The notes under the pieces were generated by a model. The model ran no database searches, was not told where the DNA came from, and was given only the letters and a program-made list of their open reading frames with translations. This document shows, one piece after another, positions 33,601 through 45,440 of a stretch of 64,000 bases of DNA (positions within the stretch are counted from its first letter, which is position 1; each line of letters opens with the position of its first letter). The position numbers and the translations under genes are program-made. This DNA is from Sclerodactyla briareus (taxonomy: Eukaryota > Echinodermata > Holothuroidea > Dendrochirotida > Sclerodactylidae): positions 352,763 to 416,762 of the forward strand of contig JAODTK010003821.1 in assembly GCA_026419785.1 (NCBI GenBank), in the 5' to 3' direction.

Positions 33601-36600
33601 CACAAATTTCCGGGTGCTACACACCATCTGGTTCCGTTGCCTATTTTCTAACGGTTGCCAAATGGAATCGGCAGTAGCAGGTGAAACGGAATCAACTGTC
33701 TTTAGCTGCTATAATGAGTGAGGTGAAATAATTGTCACAATTTTAATTTCTGAGTGACTCATTTTATCGAATCTTCCAATCGCTTCCTTTATAAAAGAAC
33801 TCCGAAGAACCCATACCTACAATTCACGAAGGAATGTGTACATTATTATATCCCCGCACCCTAGAAGTGGTCGGGGTTATTATGGTTTCGGGGCATGTCC
33901 GCTGTAGGTTTTACGGCCATTCTCATTCAACGTTTATCCTATGCTCTAGTAAATTTCGGATGGGCCTCGAAAGTGGGCATCACTGAATGTCTGATGCCTC
34001 TATTTTGCAGGTTTTTGACGGAAAAATAACAGATAATCATACGAAACTTGGTGGTGGGGACCAAAGTTGTTCCCAGAACATTAGCCGTGATTTTCGAGTA
34101 CCGGTAATCGAGGGTCAAATTATTTTTCTTGGTGTTTTAAATTAAAATTGTTCCGGATTTGAAAGAACTTTGTAGAAGATGTGGACGTTGTCAAGAGCCT
34201 CAATCCGTTTCGAAAAGTGGGGGGACGAGGCTGATGCGATACACTATCTAAGTGGAGCCCCCTCCATTGGTTGGCGCGTAGCGTACCGCGAGAATTAGAG
34301 TATACCTCCCGATCGGCCGGAAATGGCACTTTGCCGGCCAAGTGCAACCATCTATGTGCAATTTTAGTGGAAAAAAATTGTGACGAGCTGCCACGCAATC
34401 TACGACCCTCTTTTTTTGTGTGAACAGAAAATGTCAGAAAGTGACTACAAACCAATACCAAGAACCCACTGGAGGTTTACAATTTGGGTAGCTTGGAACA
34501 GATCCTTGAGGAATTTTGAAGAAATAGGTCACTCAGATTGCGGGAAACGGTACTTCCGGTACGCGAAAGCTTCGGAATCCAGTGTCCGTAGCTATGATGC
34601 TTTTTCAGTGGGCGGGCCTGAGGCGGGGAGGGGGTGAGCTGGATGTTTTTTATGGGGTCCGTTACTATCTAAGCGGAGAGCCACAGCATCGTTGACGCGT
34701 GCGTACACGGGAATTTTTAGAACTTGATAAGGCCTCCTAGATACCAGCAAACTTCCCGTATTCCTATTTTACGGAGCTGTTGCAGTGGCGCAGCCATGGT
34801 ATGTTGTAGAGGCTCAGGGCATTGGAATGGTGGGCTTGTCATATTTTTCACCAAAATTACCCAAATCTCATAAAGTTGCCTATAGTTTCATTGAAGTCAT
34901 GTAGCCTACAGTCCCACAATTTTTTTCACACATTCTGGGGGCATTCAATGAAAATGTTGGCACTCAGTGAAGATTCGGGTGAACATTTCATTTCGCTCAC
35001 CCGCTCGTATTTCTTCCATTCTTGCGGCCCCGAATTATGTTCACTTGCACTACTCGTGTTTTCGGGTTTACCCAACGTGATTTCACTATTCCACCTGCTG
35101 TACTGTCTGACCATATTTTTGGACACTGGGCAGGAACTTTGTCCCAATCCCAGGAAATGTTTACGCTTCCTGAATAAGATACTCCAAGGTTGTGTTAAAA
35201 AAGTTCACAGAATGCGATATACGGTGTACCAGCTAGGGCGAAAATGGGAAATCTTTGTAATGCCACAACCAGGCAAAAGAACTCGTTAGGGGCCAAGCAC
35301 AACGTCACACGCGATTCATTAGTCTTCATACCTCATGGGGCGTTTTCCGCGCTGGTCAACATGGCCTCCACCCATAGCAAAGCGGGTTAATGTTACTTCC
35401 GACTATAATGAACGCCTTCCGCCGATTGGCAGGCCGGATTTTGATGAAGGATCAGACGGAATTTGTTGGAGAGAATTATAGAACCAAGTGGCGTAGGAAC
35501 GTAATTTTGAAGGGGGGTGCTGACGGCTGATGACGATCGTTGGGGATGGGTCACTGCAAAAAAAAAATGCATTTTTCCATTGCCTTAGATGCTATTTGGT
35601 GCAATATATCACTTCTCAAACACTCACTGAAGTATTCCAAATATTAGATGGCGATTGCGCTCTAAATCTTGTGCTTTTTCTTTTTTTTTTCTCTGCCAAA
35701 ATCAAATCGATGCAGTAAATTTTAGAAAGTCTAAATCTTCCCTTTTTCATGTCAGGGGACCGCTGAGCCCCCCTCCTCCACTTTAGAAAATGTTTGCATT
35801 TCGGTGGCCTTAGATGCAGCTGATGCAATAACATTCCTAAACACTTATTCGTTTCACAATCTCGCATATATACCGCATTTTCAAGTCCTTAGATGCGACT
35901 TGCTACTCAGGTTCTTGTTTATTTTTTTCTGACTGAGCTCCATGGGCAGTAAGTAGCCGCTCCTTTGGAGTTGGTTGTAATCTTACCGTAACACGGACCG
36001 GCTAAAATAGGCGTATGGAACCATTCCAATTTAGGGGTCCAATATTTTTGGGCCCTGAAATGTTAAGGTGGGTCATCGAAGACTGGTACGGCGCGGATTT
36101 TTTTCAGGCATTTTTTCATAAATCTGGCCAGTCAGCAGAAAATTTCGAAGATTCGGCCATTTGTTCTTTTCAACTTGCCTTTTTCGCTGCCCAAAATTTT
36201 GCATGAAAACTTTTGTCATGTTTGCCCCCGAATTTCCCTCTCAGAAAAATGTGTGCGGCAGTCTGTCAAATAGCCCCCTCCCACCTCGTAAAATAATTGC
36301 TCTGAATCCGGTGTTATTTTTTCTCTTTTCTGCCAAAAATGTTGCTGAGCACAAGGGCAAGTAGGTTCCTTCGTTGGGAGTGGTCGAAATCTCCACTTCT
36401 CAGGGACCGTTAGATCCCCATTAGTCCCATTCAAAGATACCCAGGTTATAATTTGTTTTTTAACACACAGTTTAAGTAACTTCGGAAAAAAAATTTTGGC
36501 AAAAAAATGATATTTTTTAATAGTAATCATGCTAGAATATCGTATGAATACACCATTTGGGCTCTGAGGGGTTCAGTTGCAAAATTCCAATGGGGAGGGG

Positions 36601-37634
36601 GACCCCTCCCCTTATACCCCTACCCCAGGATCATCTCCAACAGATCATAAAGAAACATCGATTGTCACCCGTTCGGGGACCCAGAGCACCCTCCACGGCC
36701 GCAGTGCGCGCCTCGGTACAATGGATAATAAGAATCGTCTCACGAAAATCTCGTCGATCTCACTATGATCACACCCCCCTGGAAATTGATGTCAAAGTAA
36801 GAAGTAGCAAACCGTGACCGGGGAAGGTTCGCATGCAAAACACGCCAAGATTTACACCAATTCATCTGGGCCTATATCGCTCTATGGGCCATTTCGTGAC
36901 TCGCCGCGACTCTCACATTTTCAGAAGTAGGTCTGAATCGTTTTTGTTTCACACTGCCTAAGTGGTGATCAAAGATCTCCTTCAGGTAGAAGTCCGTCAC
37001 CACATTGCAAATTCGGTCATAAATAATTCTAACGCCGAGTTTAAACAGAACTCCGAGCGTGTACGACGCCATGTTCAGACCTGCTAGTGCTAGTGATCGG
37101 CACTGTGTAATATCACACTACTTGAGTGGTGACCGGGAGCGCACGCTCGGCGAGTTGCAAGAAATATACATCGAAGAAGTGCTATCAGCCCCACACTGTG
37201 TTGTCGCTCTCATCAGCTTTGCTACATTTGTATGAGAACACTATTAAAATATGTAGGGCTGAAGGTTTAATTAATTTAAAGTTAATTTGACAGTTTACAC
37301 TGATCGTGGAGGTATTATGTTCAAATTTCCATGTCGTTGCAATGATTGTTGTTTTTCATTAAGAAATTTTATTGCAAAACTATCACTATTCTTACATCTC
37401 AGGTGCGAGTGGCAACACTGATAGTGCTCCAAAAGTTTGGAAGGTAGTGGCCGTCTGGCACTGCGACTCACTGCAATTCTCGCCGCCACCATGCGCCCAG
37501 GCCCAGCAGTAATTTGATCTTTGTGATGAACGTTTCCAAGCCATTTACATAGCCCCGCCGTGCAACGCGCGGCTCCAACGTTCCCTGTTCTAGGCTACGA
37601 AAACTTTTAAACTTGTCGCGGGAGTAGTAGTTCC
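33601..37634. other. no gene recognised; diverged local duplications
   Basis: Two related segments at 34222-34300 and 34648-34725 share ACTATCTAAGYGGAG and a 'ttgRcgcgt-gcgtac' part. 'gccttagatg' segments recur at 35582, 35808 and 35889 with similar flanks. A 155-codon plus-strand frame (34822-35289) shows no known motif. Confidence 0.5.
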
Positions 37635-37800
37635 AGAGCTGGGGACTCGAGTCAAGTGACTTGGAATGAGTCCGACTCGAGTCCCGACTTTCGTGACTTG
37701 CGACTTGACTTGCGATTAACGTAAATTGAGCTTGGCTTGAATGGACTTGCAACCGTCTGACTGTGACTTGACGTGGACTTGCAATAAAAATGCACTTGGG
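37635..37800. repeat. ACTTG-rich minisatellite, left block
   Basis: Repeats of CGACTTGACTTG, GTGACTTG and GACTCGAGTC. A related block lies at 41530-41665. Confidence 0.75.
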
Positions 37801-37892
37801 CGCCATCGGCAAGTCGCAGCCAAAACTGTTACGATTTTTCACCGTGACAGAAATCACAGAATTTGCAAAACCGTCAGCAAGAGCGACACGGC

Positions 37893-39726
37893 CGACTACG
37901 GCGCGAGAAAAGGGAATATATTATCAATAAGAAATATAAATTATCTATTGTTAAATATATAGCCTATGCCAAATCAAGAAATATTTTCTGATTGTGGAAA
38001 TATTTGTTCACAATGGAAAATATTGTTCCCCTCAAAAATTATTTCGGAAGCACAAATAGGTTTTCCGATGGAAAAATTGTTCGTAAAAGAAATAAGTTTG
38101 CCCAATGAAAAAATATATGTAGATATATTTCATTTGCAACAAATAAGTGTTTGCAACCAATATAGTTAGGCAACGAAAATTTGATTGCTAAAAATATATG
38201 TATCCTAGGAAAAAAAAATATTTTTGGCAAGAGTTACTCATGTTTTCCAGCGAAATATATATGTGCAAGGAAATAATTATATTGTTTTACAAAGTGTGTT
38301 TGTAACCAAAAATATATTTCCATTGCAGATATTGTCCATGACAAGAAACTGTTCCCAGCACGAATATTGTAGATATCAGAAAGAAAATGTTAAAAAACCA
38401 AAAATATATTTGGCTACAATTATTTGTTGCAACAAAAAATACGTTTTCTGTCGAAAATATGTTTGCACAACGAAAAAATATATATTATCAACGTAGCCTC
38501 ATGGACAGCCGTTGCTTCTAATCGTCAGAGTACCGTTAGCCCGGAAATGCACGTAATCCACTGTACTGTACTGAGGGTACCTGAGTACTTCCGTCAAACC
38601 TGCACCCGCGGCTTTCCACTGTTCGTACTAATATCTATAACCGGTTTCAAGGCTTATATAGGAAGATACTGATTATGAGGAATCGCAAGAACCCAACCGA
38701 CGGAGAACTATTTTTTTTAATGTGGTTTTCATATTGATGATGCATGCTTGGTAGAAATCGAGGGGTCCAGAATAGAAGAATGAAATGCATCGCAAGTGAT
38801 TCCATTCCTTGGAGTTGTCGTCGTAAATTGTGGAAGTTTGAACACCGATGACCGGAGGCATGCTCGCGTAATTTTCTTCTCAGGATATTTGAGAGCAGGG
38901 CTCTAGAATGTCCCTGTTCAGCGGCTAATAATCATTGAAACCTTGATATTTCCGACTTTTTATTATTTCCCATTTTTACTATCACCATGCGTTCAACGGA
39001 AACTAGAACCGCGGCAACGGAGCAAGAACTTTGAGCCATATTACTCAATCCATTTTGCTCCGCAGAATTAAGATCCCAGAGCCCCGTCGCACACATCCAC
39101 TTCAAGTTCCAAGTTGAAGGTCCTGTGGTAGCGTACGCTTGGTGCCATTGCAGCATGGCGTGGATCTTGCCAGTGAAAACGATGAATCAAAAAAAACTGA
39201 AACACTGAAACTAAGACGACGTTGATAACATATATTTTTCCGTTGATGCATATTAGTATGGTAAGCAAACAATTTCCGTGGCCAACCATTATTTTGTTGC
39301 AAACATATCAGGGTTGCAAAGACTCACTTACGTTGATAATATATCTTTTTTACGATGATATATAATTGAAGAGCAAACAAAATTTCAATGCCACAAATAT
39401 TTAGTGTTGGTCAAAAAATTATTTGTTGCAAATGAATATATCTACATATATTTATCCTTGGGAAACTTCTTTTATGAATAATTTCTTTCTCCATCGCAAC
39501 TATTTGTGCTTCCGGAATATTGATATGATTCTTCCGAAATATTTTCTCGAGGGAACAGTATGTTCCATTGTGAACAATATTTCAACAATCGAAAATAATA
39601 TCTTGATTTGCAACTGACTATTTTTTTAAAATAGGGATAAACTACTTCCTCCCATCGCGTATATTTTAAAAATAGATATATATTATTCCTGTTATAATAT
39701 CATTCCCTTTTCTCGCGCCATAGCCG
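37893..39726. repeat. large AT-rich inverted repeat (foldback element)
   Basis: The left arm 37893-38497 and right arm 39226-39726 are inverse copies. Shared landmarks: GGCGCGAGAAAAGGGAAT at both outer ends, TTGTTCACAATGGAA, ATTTCGGAAGCACAAATA, ATATATGTAGATATAT, CATTTGCAACAAATAA and TATCAACGTA at the inner ends. Arms differ by indels and a few extra segments. The central spacer (38498-39225) is unrelated to the arms and has no recognised gene. Arm sequence is built from short AATATTTGTTGCAAC-like words. Confidence 0.85.
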
Positions 39727-41529
39727 ACAAACCAATTTTTGGAATACCGTGTATACGTAGGCCTATGTCGTCCCCGGTCAGCGCGGCGCGCGTATCGTAC
39801 AACACAAATAAGGCCTTGCCCCCTAGTCTGTCCCCGGCACCGTACCGTATTGGCAGAGAAGTCGGCGTACTGCATGGATAGCTCCGCTAGTCATGTCCTC
39901 GGATCCAAGTACACATGTAGAGAATCTATACAGCTACAGCGGGTTTGCCCCCCAAATTGGTCTAGATTTTTTGTTTTTAAAATGAGAACCCACTGCTATA
40001 AAACATCGATTACAGTCTCATGATGTAAGCTCGGTGTGACCATGGATAAGGACGGGACCATATTTTTTTTCTGATTTTTGCATATGGATGGACTAGGTTT
40101 GTTAGATTTTTTCTTTTTCAAGAACAAAGTGGACTGTTGTAATGGGGTTTTTGTTGTCCTAACAAGAGTACAAGTATATTACACCGATATGTAGTTGTTG
40201 AGAGGCAGTTGAGAGCCTGAAGTGATATAAAGGCAAACTGGGATGTTGTCATTCATATACCCAACTTCCTAGGTTTCCGACTTCCTCCTAATTCAACATA
40301 TTGGCCTTTAGATCGACAGCCATGTACACCCACGATTTGTTATCCTGTAATTAATCCTATTGAAAATTGCCGGTTTACATGCTGATTAAATTTCACGATC
40401 CATAACAGGTTTGCTCATGATGGCACCATTTTCCGCATGCTGAGCTTGAATTTTGATGTGATTAAGGTAAAAGCGTTGACAACCCCTACACAAACCCATT
40501 TGGCAACCCAAGCTGTCACCAGTAGGTGGAGCATCAGCCTTCCGCCAAAGGAGGCCCATGTCGTATTCTTAGTGCTGGATACATTAAATGATTTTCTGCG
40601 GTAGAGGTCATGGTCAAATAATTAGGTGCCCCACATTGTGAGGATTATGAACTGAAAGGAATAAAACGGTATCTAAATGTGAGTGCAAGCTTCTCATTAA
40701 TTACCAGGAAGAGTGCAGCATCGCCTTGATGACATCCTTTGCCCCGGACGGTATATGGAAGTGAAAATCTGAACTTAGTATCCTCTGGCATGGTTACGAT
40801 GAATGTATGTAACTATGTAATGGTTTTCAAGTAGGAAACACCAGAATTTCAATTTCACACGAAGTAACTTGACGAATTGCAATGCATTTTATGATTTATA
40901 TTCAAGCTCATGTTTCTAGTTTCTTCACGTTGATGTCGGCTGAAAACATGTTATTATTTCACTGAATCAATGTTATATAACATTAATTTTTTTCAGAGTT
41001 TCAGAAAGCTCTAGAGTGCAACAATTCCCATAAGAGCTCTGGTCAATAACCATCCTGGCACTTTGTTCATTGGCAATGTGGACTTCAATTGAGCAGCACA
41101 ACAACATGTGGACACTGGGCACCAACTAAGCAAAGTAAATCCCTAGATTGGGGCGATTTAAGGCACTTCATTCAAAAGTGACTATTTGCAACTTTCAATG
41201 AGAGCCGGTAGTACCAAAACATTATCCAAAAAGAAAAATATCAATCTACTAGTTTTTTTTTTTTTAACCTCAATTTGGAGACTGGTTGATTATGTGAATA
41301 TTTACAGCTTTATGGGTTCATACCTCGTGTGTTATTATTGCAATCATGACTCGGTTTCATATCTAGCACAATTCTGGCTGTGATCCGCAAACACTCAAAG
41401 CGCTTGAGTTAATTATCATTAATCTAGGCATTGCCACTGTGTGAATCGGTCACAGTTTTTGGTGCACTTCTGATCTTTATCGTCACCCATACCGTAGATG
41501 TACAGTTTGACGCTAACCAGGCCCCTCCG
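39727..41529. other. no gene recognised
   Basis: CpG-rich patch at 39765-39870, then AT-rich unique-looking sequence with T runs near 40063 and 41253. Confidence 0.4.
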
Positions 41530-41665
41530 AGACTTCACTGACTGTGAACTTGGACTTGGACTTTGAATTTTTCCAATTGACTTGTGACTTGACTTGACTT
41601 GCTCCAGCTGACTTGCGACTTGCTTGACTTGAAGAAGTGACTTGTCACCACTCTGAGTAATTTCG
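41530..41665. repeat. ACTTG-rich minisatellite, right block
   Basis: GTGACTTGACTTGACTTGC and TGACTTGCGACTTGCTTGAC units in the same sense as the block at 37635-37800. Confidence 0.75.
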
Positions 41666-41959
41666 GGAAATTAGAGCCAAGGGTAGGACAGGTTCATGAT
41701 ACAGAACAGTTTTCATCGATGAGTCACGGCCGCACGGACTGGCATACTCCCACATGTATGTGTATATTGGGTTTATAATTGGGTGTTAAGACGACGATCG
41801 AACAGGGAAAGTTTTTTTGTGACGGAAATGTAATCATTTGCAAGCAGAACAAGAAATTAAAAAATATTGAAAGTAAAATTAATGTTCGGAGCGGAATTAA
41901 ATTTCGGAGCGGGCGGTGGAGGACTAACAAGCAAATTTTTTGAGGCCTGAGAAAAGCTA

Positions 41960-44307
41960 CACACTGATTTCAAGATTTTTCAGACTTTGACCTATGGGTT
42001 GAACTCAGATGACCTCTGACCTAAACCCCAAAACAATCGTGGCTCATGTACTCGTTGTGGGGAACCCACATACCATGTATGGGCCCATCCATCCCAAGTG
42101 AGTTGAGATAATCATGTTACAATCCAAATTATTGACTATTCCCAAATTTTCAATCTTGGACCCAAATTCCCCCCGAACTAAACCACAAACATATGGTTCC
42201 TGTACTCCCTATATAAAAGCTACACACCAAAATTTCAACCGGCTCAACCGACCGACTCTTCTGTTGACAAGGTTTTCACACTTTGACCTCTGGTGACCTC
42301 AGACGACCTCGTGACCTGACCCCAAAACAATAGCGTTTCAGTCCTCATCATGGGGAACCACACACCAAGTATGAGCTTCATCCTCCAGGTGGGGGTCGAG
42401 GTTATCGTGTTACCAAATTTTTTCACAATATCACAATTTTTCCCCCGATCTGACCCCGAAATTACAAACCGAAACAATAGGAATTCTGTATCCTCATAAA
42501 AATCTGCATACCGAGTTCCACCCCGATCGGACCAGGCCATTCTGGACTTATCGTGTAAACAAGATTTTCAGAATTTGAACCTCTCTGACCTCAGATGACC
42601 TTTGACCTGACCCCAAGAAAATAGGGATTATGTACTCATTAATGGGGAACCCATATACCAAGTATGACACTCATCCATCGAATTGGGGTCGAGTAATCGT
42701 GTTAACGAGCTAAAATTGGCAAATATCAATTTTTCACAATTGTCCATGTTTGTCCCCACATCTGGACCCCTGCTTTACACCAAAACAATAGGGTTTCTGT
42801 ACGCCTCAGAGAAAGCTGCATACCGAGTTTCAAACCGACGGACCAGGCATTCTGGCTATCGTGTTAACAAGATTTTTCAGACTTTGACTCTCTTACCTCA
42901 GATGACTTTGACCTGACCCCAAGACAATAGGGATTATGTACTATTATGGGGACCCCATATACCAGTAATGAAACTCGATCATCCAGGTGGGGTCTATTCA
43001 TCGTGTTTACAAGCTTAAAATTGGCCAAATTAAATCAATTTTTCACAATTGTCCATTTTTTCCCCAAACTTGACCCCTGAACCTCGGACCCCTCCCTGCT
43101 TTTAAACACCAAACATAGGTTTCTGTACTCCGAATGAAAAGCTGCATAACCGAGTTTCACCGATCGGACCAGGCATTCTGGACTTATTAATCGTGTTAAC
43201 AGATTTTTCAGACTTTTTGACCTCTCTTGACCCTCAGATTATCTTTGACCTGACCCCAAAACAATAGGGATCATGTACTCATGGGGGACCCAAACACAAT
43301 ATGGAACTTTATCCATCTACCGTGGGGTCGAGTTATCGTGTTAACGAGCCTAAATTGGCCAAATCAATCAATTTTTTCACAATTTCACATTTTTCCCAGA
43401 ATCTGAGCATCCCCGATTTACATAAAAAACAATAGGGTTTTCTGTACTCCTCATGAGAAAGCGGCATACAAAATTTCAACCTGATCGAACCAAGGCATTC
43501 GGACTTAACAATGTTACCAAAAAAAATCAGACTTTGACCTCTCTTGGCTCAGATTACCCTTGACCTGAACCCAAACCATTGATATCATGTACTCATTAGG
43601 GGGAAACCATATACCAAGTATGACTTTATCCATCTAAGTGGGGTCGAGTTATCATGTTTAAATACTAAATTGGCCAACTTAATTATCAATTTTTCACGAA
43701 TTTTTTCCCGAATCTGAATCTGAGACCCCCGGTTTATAACCAAACACAATAGGGTTTCCTTTACTCCTCATGAGAAAGCTGCATTCCGAGTTTCAACTCG
43801 ATCGGACCAGCATCTGGACTTTTCATTTTAACAAGATTTTTTCAACTCTGACCTCTCTTGAACCTCAGATGAACCTTTGCCTGACCCCAAAACAATAGAG
43901 TTCCTATACTCATTTAGGGAACCCATATACCAGTAATGAAATTTATCCATCTAAGTGGGGTCGAGTTATCGTGTTAACGAGCTAAAATGGCCCAAATTAT
44001 CAATTTTTCACAATTTTCCATTTTTTCCCCCAATCCGACCCCCGATTTACGAAAAAAAAAAAATAAAATAGGGTTCTGTACTCCCTCTAAGAAAGTAGCA
44101 TACCGAATTTCAACCCGATCGGACCTAGGCATTCTCGACGTATCGAGTAAACAATATTTTCAACTTTGACCTCTCTTGACCTCAGATGATCTTTGACCTG
44201 ACCCCAAAACAATAGGGATCATGTACTCATTATGGGGAACTGATATATAAAGTATGAACTTGATCATCCAAGCGGGGTTGACTTATCATGTTAACAAGGC
44301 TAGGCGT
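41960..44307 (+). repeat. dimeric tandem array, about eight units of 290-340 bp
   Basis: The CTGACCCCAAAACAATAG-type marker recurs near 42017, 42311, 42602, 42909, 43246, 43560, 43872 and 44196. Each unit holds half A (GGGATCATGTACTCATTATG, then CCATATACCAAGTATGAAC, then GTGGGGTCGAGTTATCGTG) and half B (GGGTTTCTGTACTCCTCATG, then AAAGCTGCATACCGAGTTTC, then GGCATTCTGGACTTATCGTG). A and B are diverged copies of one monomer of about 155 bp. Indels are frequent. Confidence 0.9.
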
Positions 44308-44423
44308 CACACACACACACCACACACACACACACACACACCACACACACACACACCACACACACACACACACGCACACACTGTCATGACTGCATAGATT
44401 CCTTTGACTTCGTCAAGGAATCA
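44308..44423 (+). repeat. CA microsatellite and terminal hairpin of the dimeric array
   Basis: CA-rich tract 44308-44380, then CTGCATAGATTCCTTTGAC, loop TTC and GTCAAGGAATC, an 11-bp stem with one bulged base (44397-44422). Confidence 0.85.
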
Positions 44424-45255
44424 AAAATTAGTTTTTTGTCCATAAGTGACCTGGAATGACTTTTGATGACATGACAGATTTAAAGGAAAATGTTACTCTC
44501 GATGAGATACACGCAGTCTCACAAGCAGTATGTAGCCGCAAGTAAACTGCCGATGCTATTGCCAAAAGGTATCATAACCAACCTTGACCCCTTGTAACTT
44601 GAGAACCGAGAGCCCGATTGAAGCGGGTGTTTGTTTCGTCTATTCAGCACACAGAGCTCTGTCACATATTCAAAAATTGACAGTTTTGATTTTCTTCGCC
44701 CTGTTACTCTGAAAATAGGCACATCCATTCGACATTTGACCTTTGACCTTTTGACCTCAGTTTTAGGGGTAGTTTGACCTGCTAATTCTGAAAATCACCA
44801 TGACAAATCACTATGAACATCCTAATTGCACTTAATTTCAAATGGAAAACTTTGACCTCTGATATCTTCACACACAAAGGTCACATGGAGTCAAATTATG
44901 GTCCATTTCGATCAGAGGGTACCTTTGAGATCCGAAAATGGCCACGAAAATTTGATTCGGCCAAAAACATGGTAAAGGTCAAATGAGGTCAAGGTCACAC
45001 AAATGGAGGTCAACGAGTGGATCACAATGGTGCACCTCCCAACCTCGGCAGAATTTGGTTTCCATGTTATGGCCAAAAAACTAGTTTTTGACCGCGATTG
45101 ACCTTGATGACCGTTTTTACGCTGAAAAATTAATCAGTTCATCTACCTTATATCCCGACATCTATGTGCCCAAATCAAGTCACAATAGCACTACGTTAAT
45201 ACGAATCTTGATCACGAGGCAAACAATAAATACATAAATAGGATATTACCTTACT
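44424..45255. repeat. TGACCTT-rich interspersed sequence
   Basis: Many GACCTTTGACC, GGTCAAGGTCA and related words in both senses over 700 bp, in the style of the repeats at 17.8 and 26.8 kb but without a clear alignment to them. Confidence 0.45.
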
Positions 45256-45440
45256 TAATTAGTGAATTGTGTGGCCCAAAATCTAATCAGATCGTGTTCA
45301 CCCAACCCCGATGCTACCCTGACAATTTTGTTGCAATTGCACTTCCGTTGAAAAGATATCCTGCTAACGAGAAAGTGTGACAAACACACACACAGGTTAC
45401 ACACGCACGCACACACACACAAACCACTACACACACACGC
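45256..45440. repeat. repeat pair member A: CTAATCAGATCGTG block plus CA tract
   Basis: GCCCAAAATCTAATCAGATC, GTGTTCACC, then CCTGCTAACGAGAAAGTGTG and a CA-rich tract (45381-45440). Member B at 62925-63250 has the same order. Confidence 0.75.

Noticed and set aside
44397-44423. microRNA precursor
   Set aside because: The stem is only 11 bp and recurs at the ends of repeat copies, so it is a terminal hairpin of the element.
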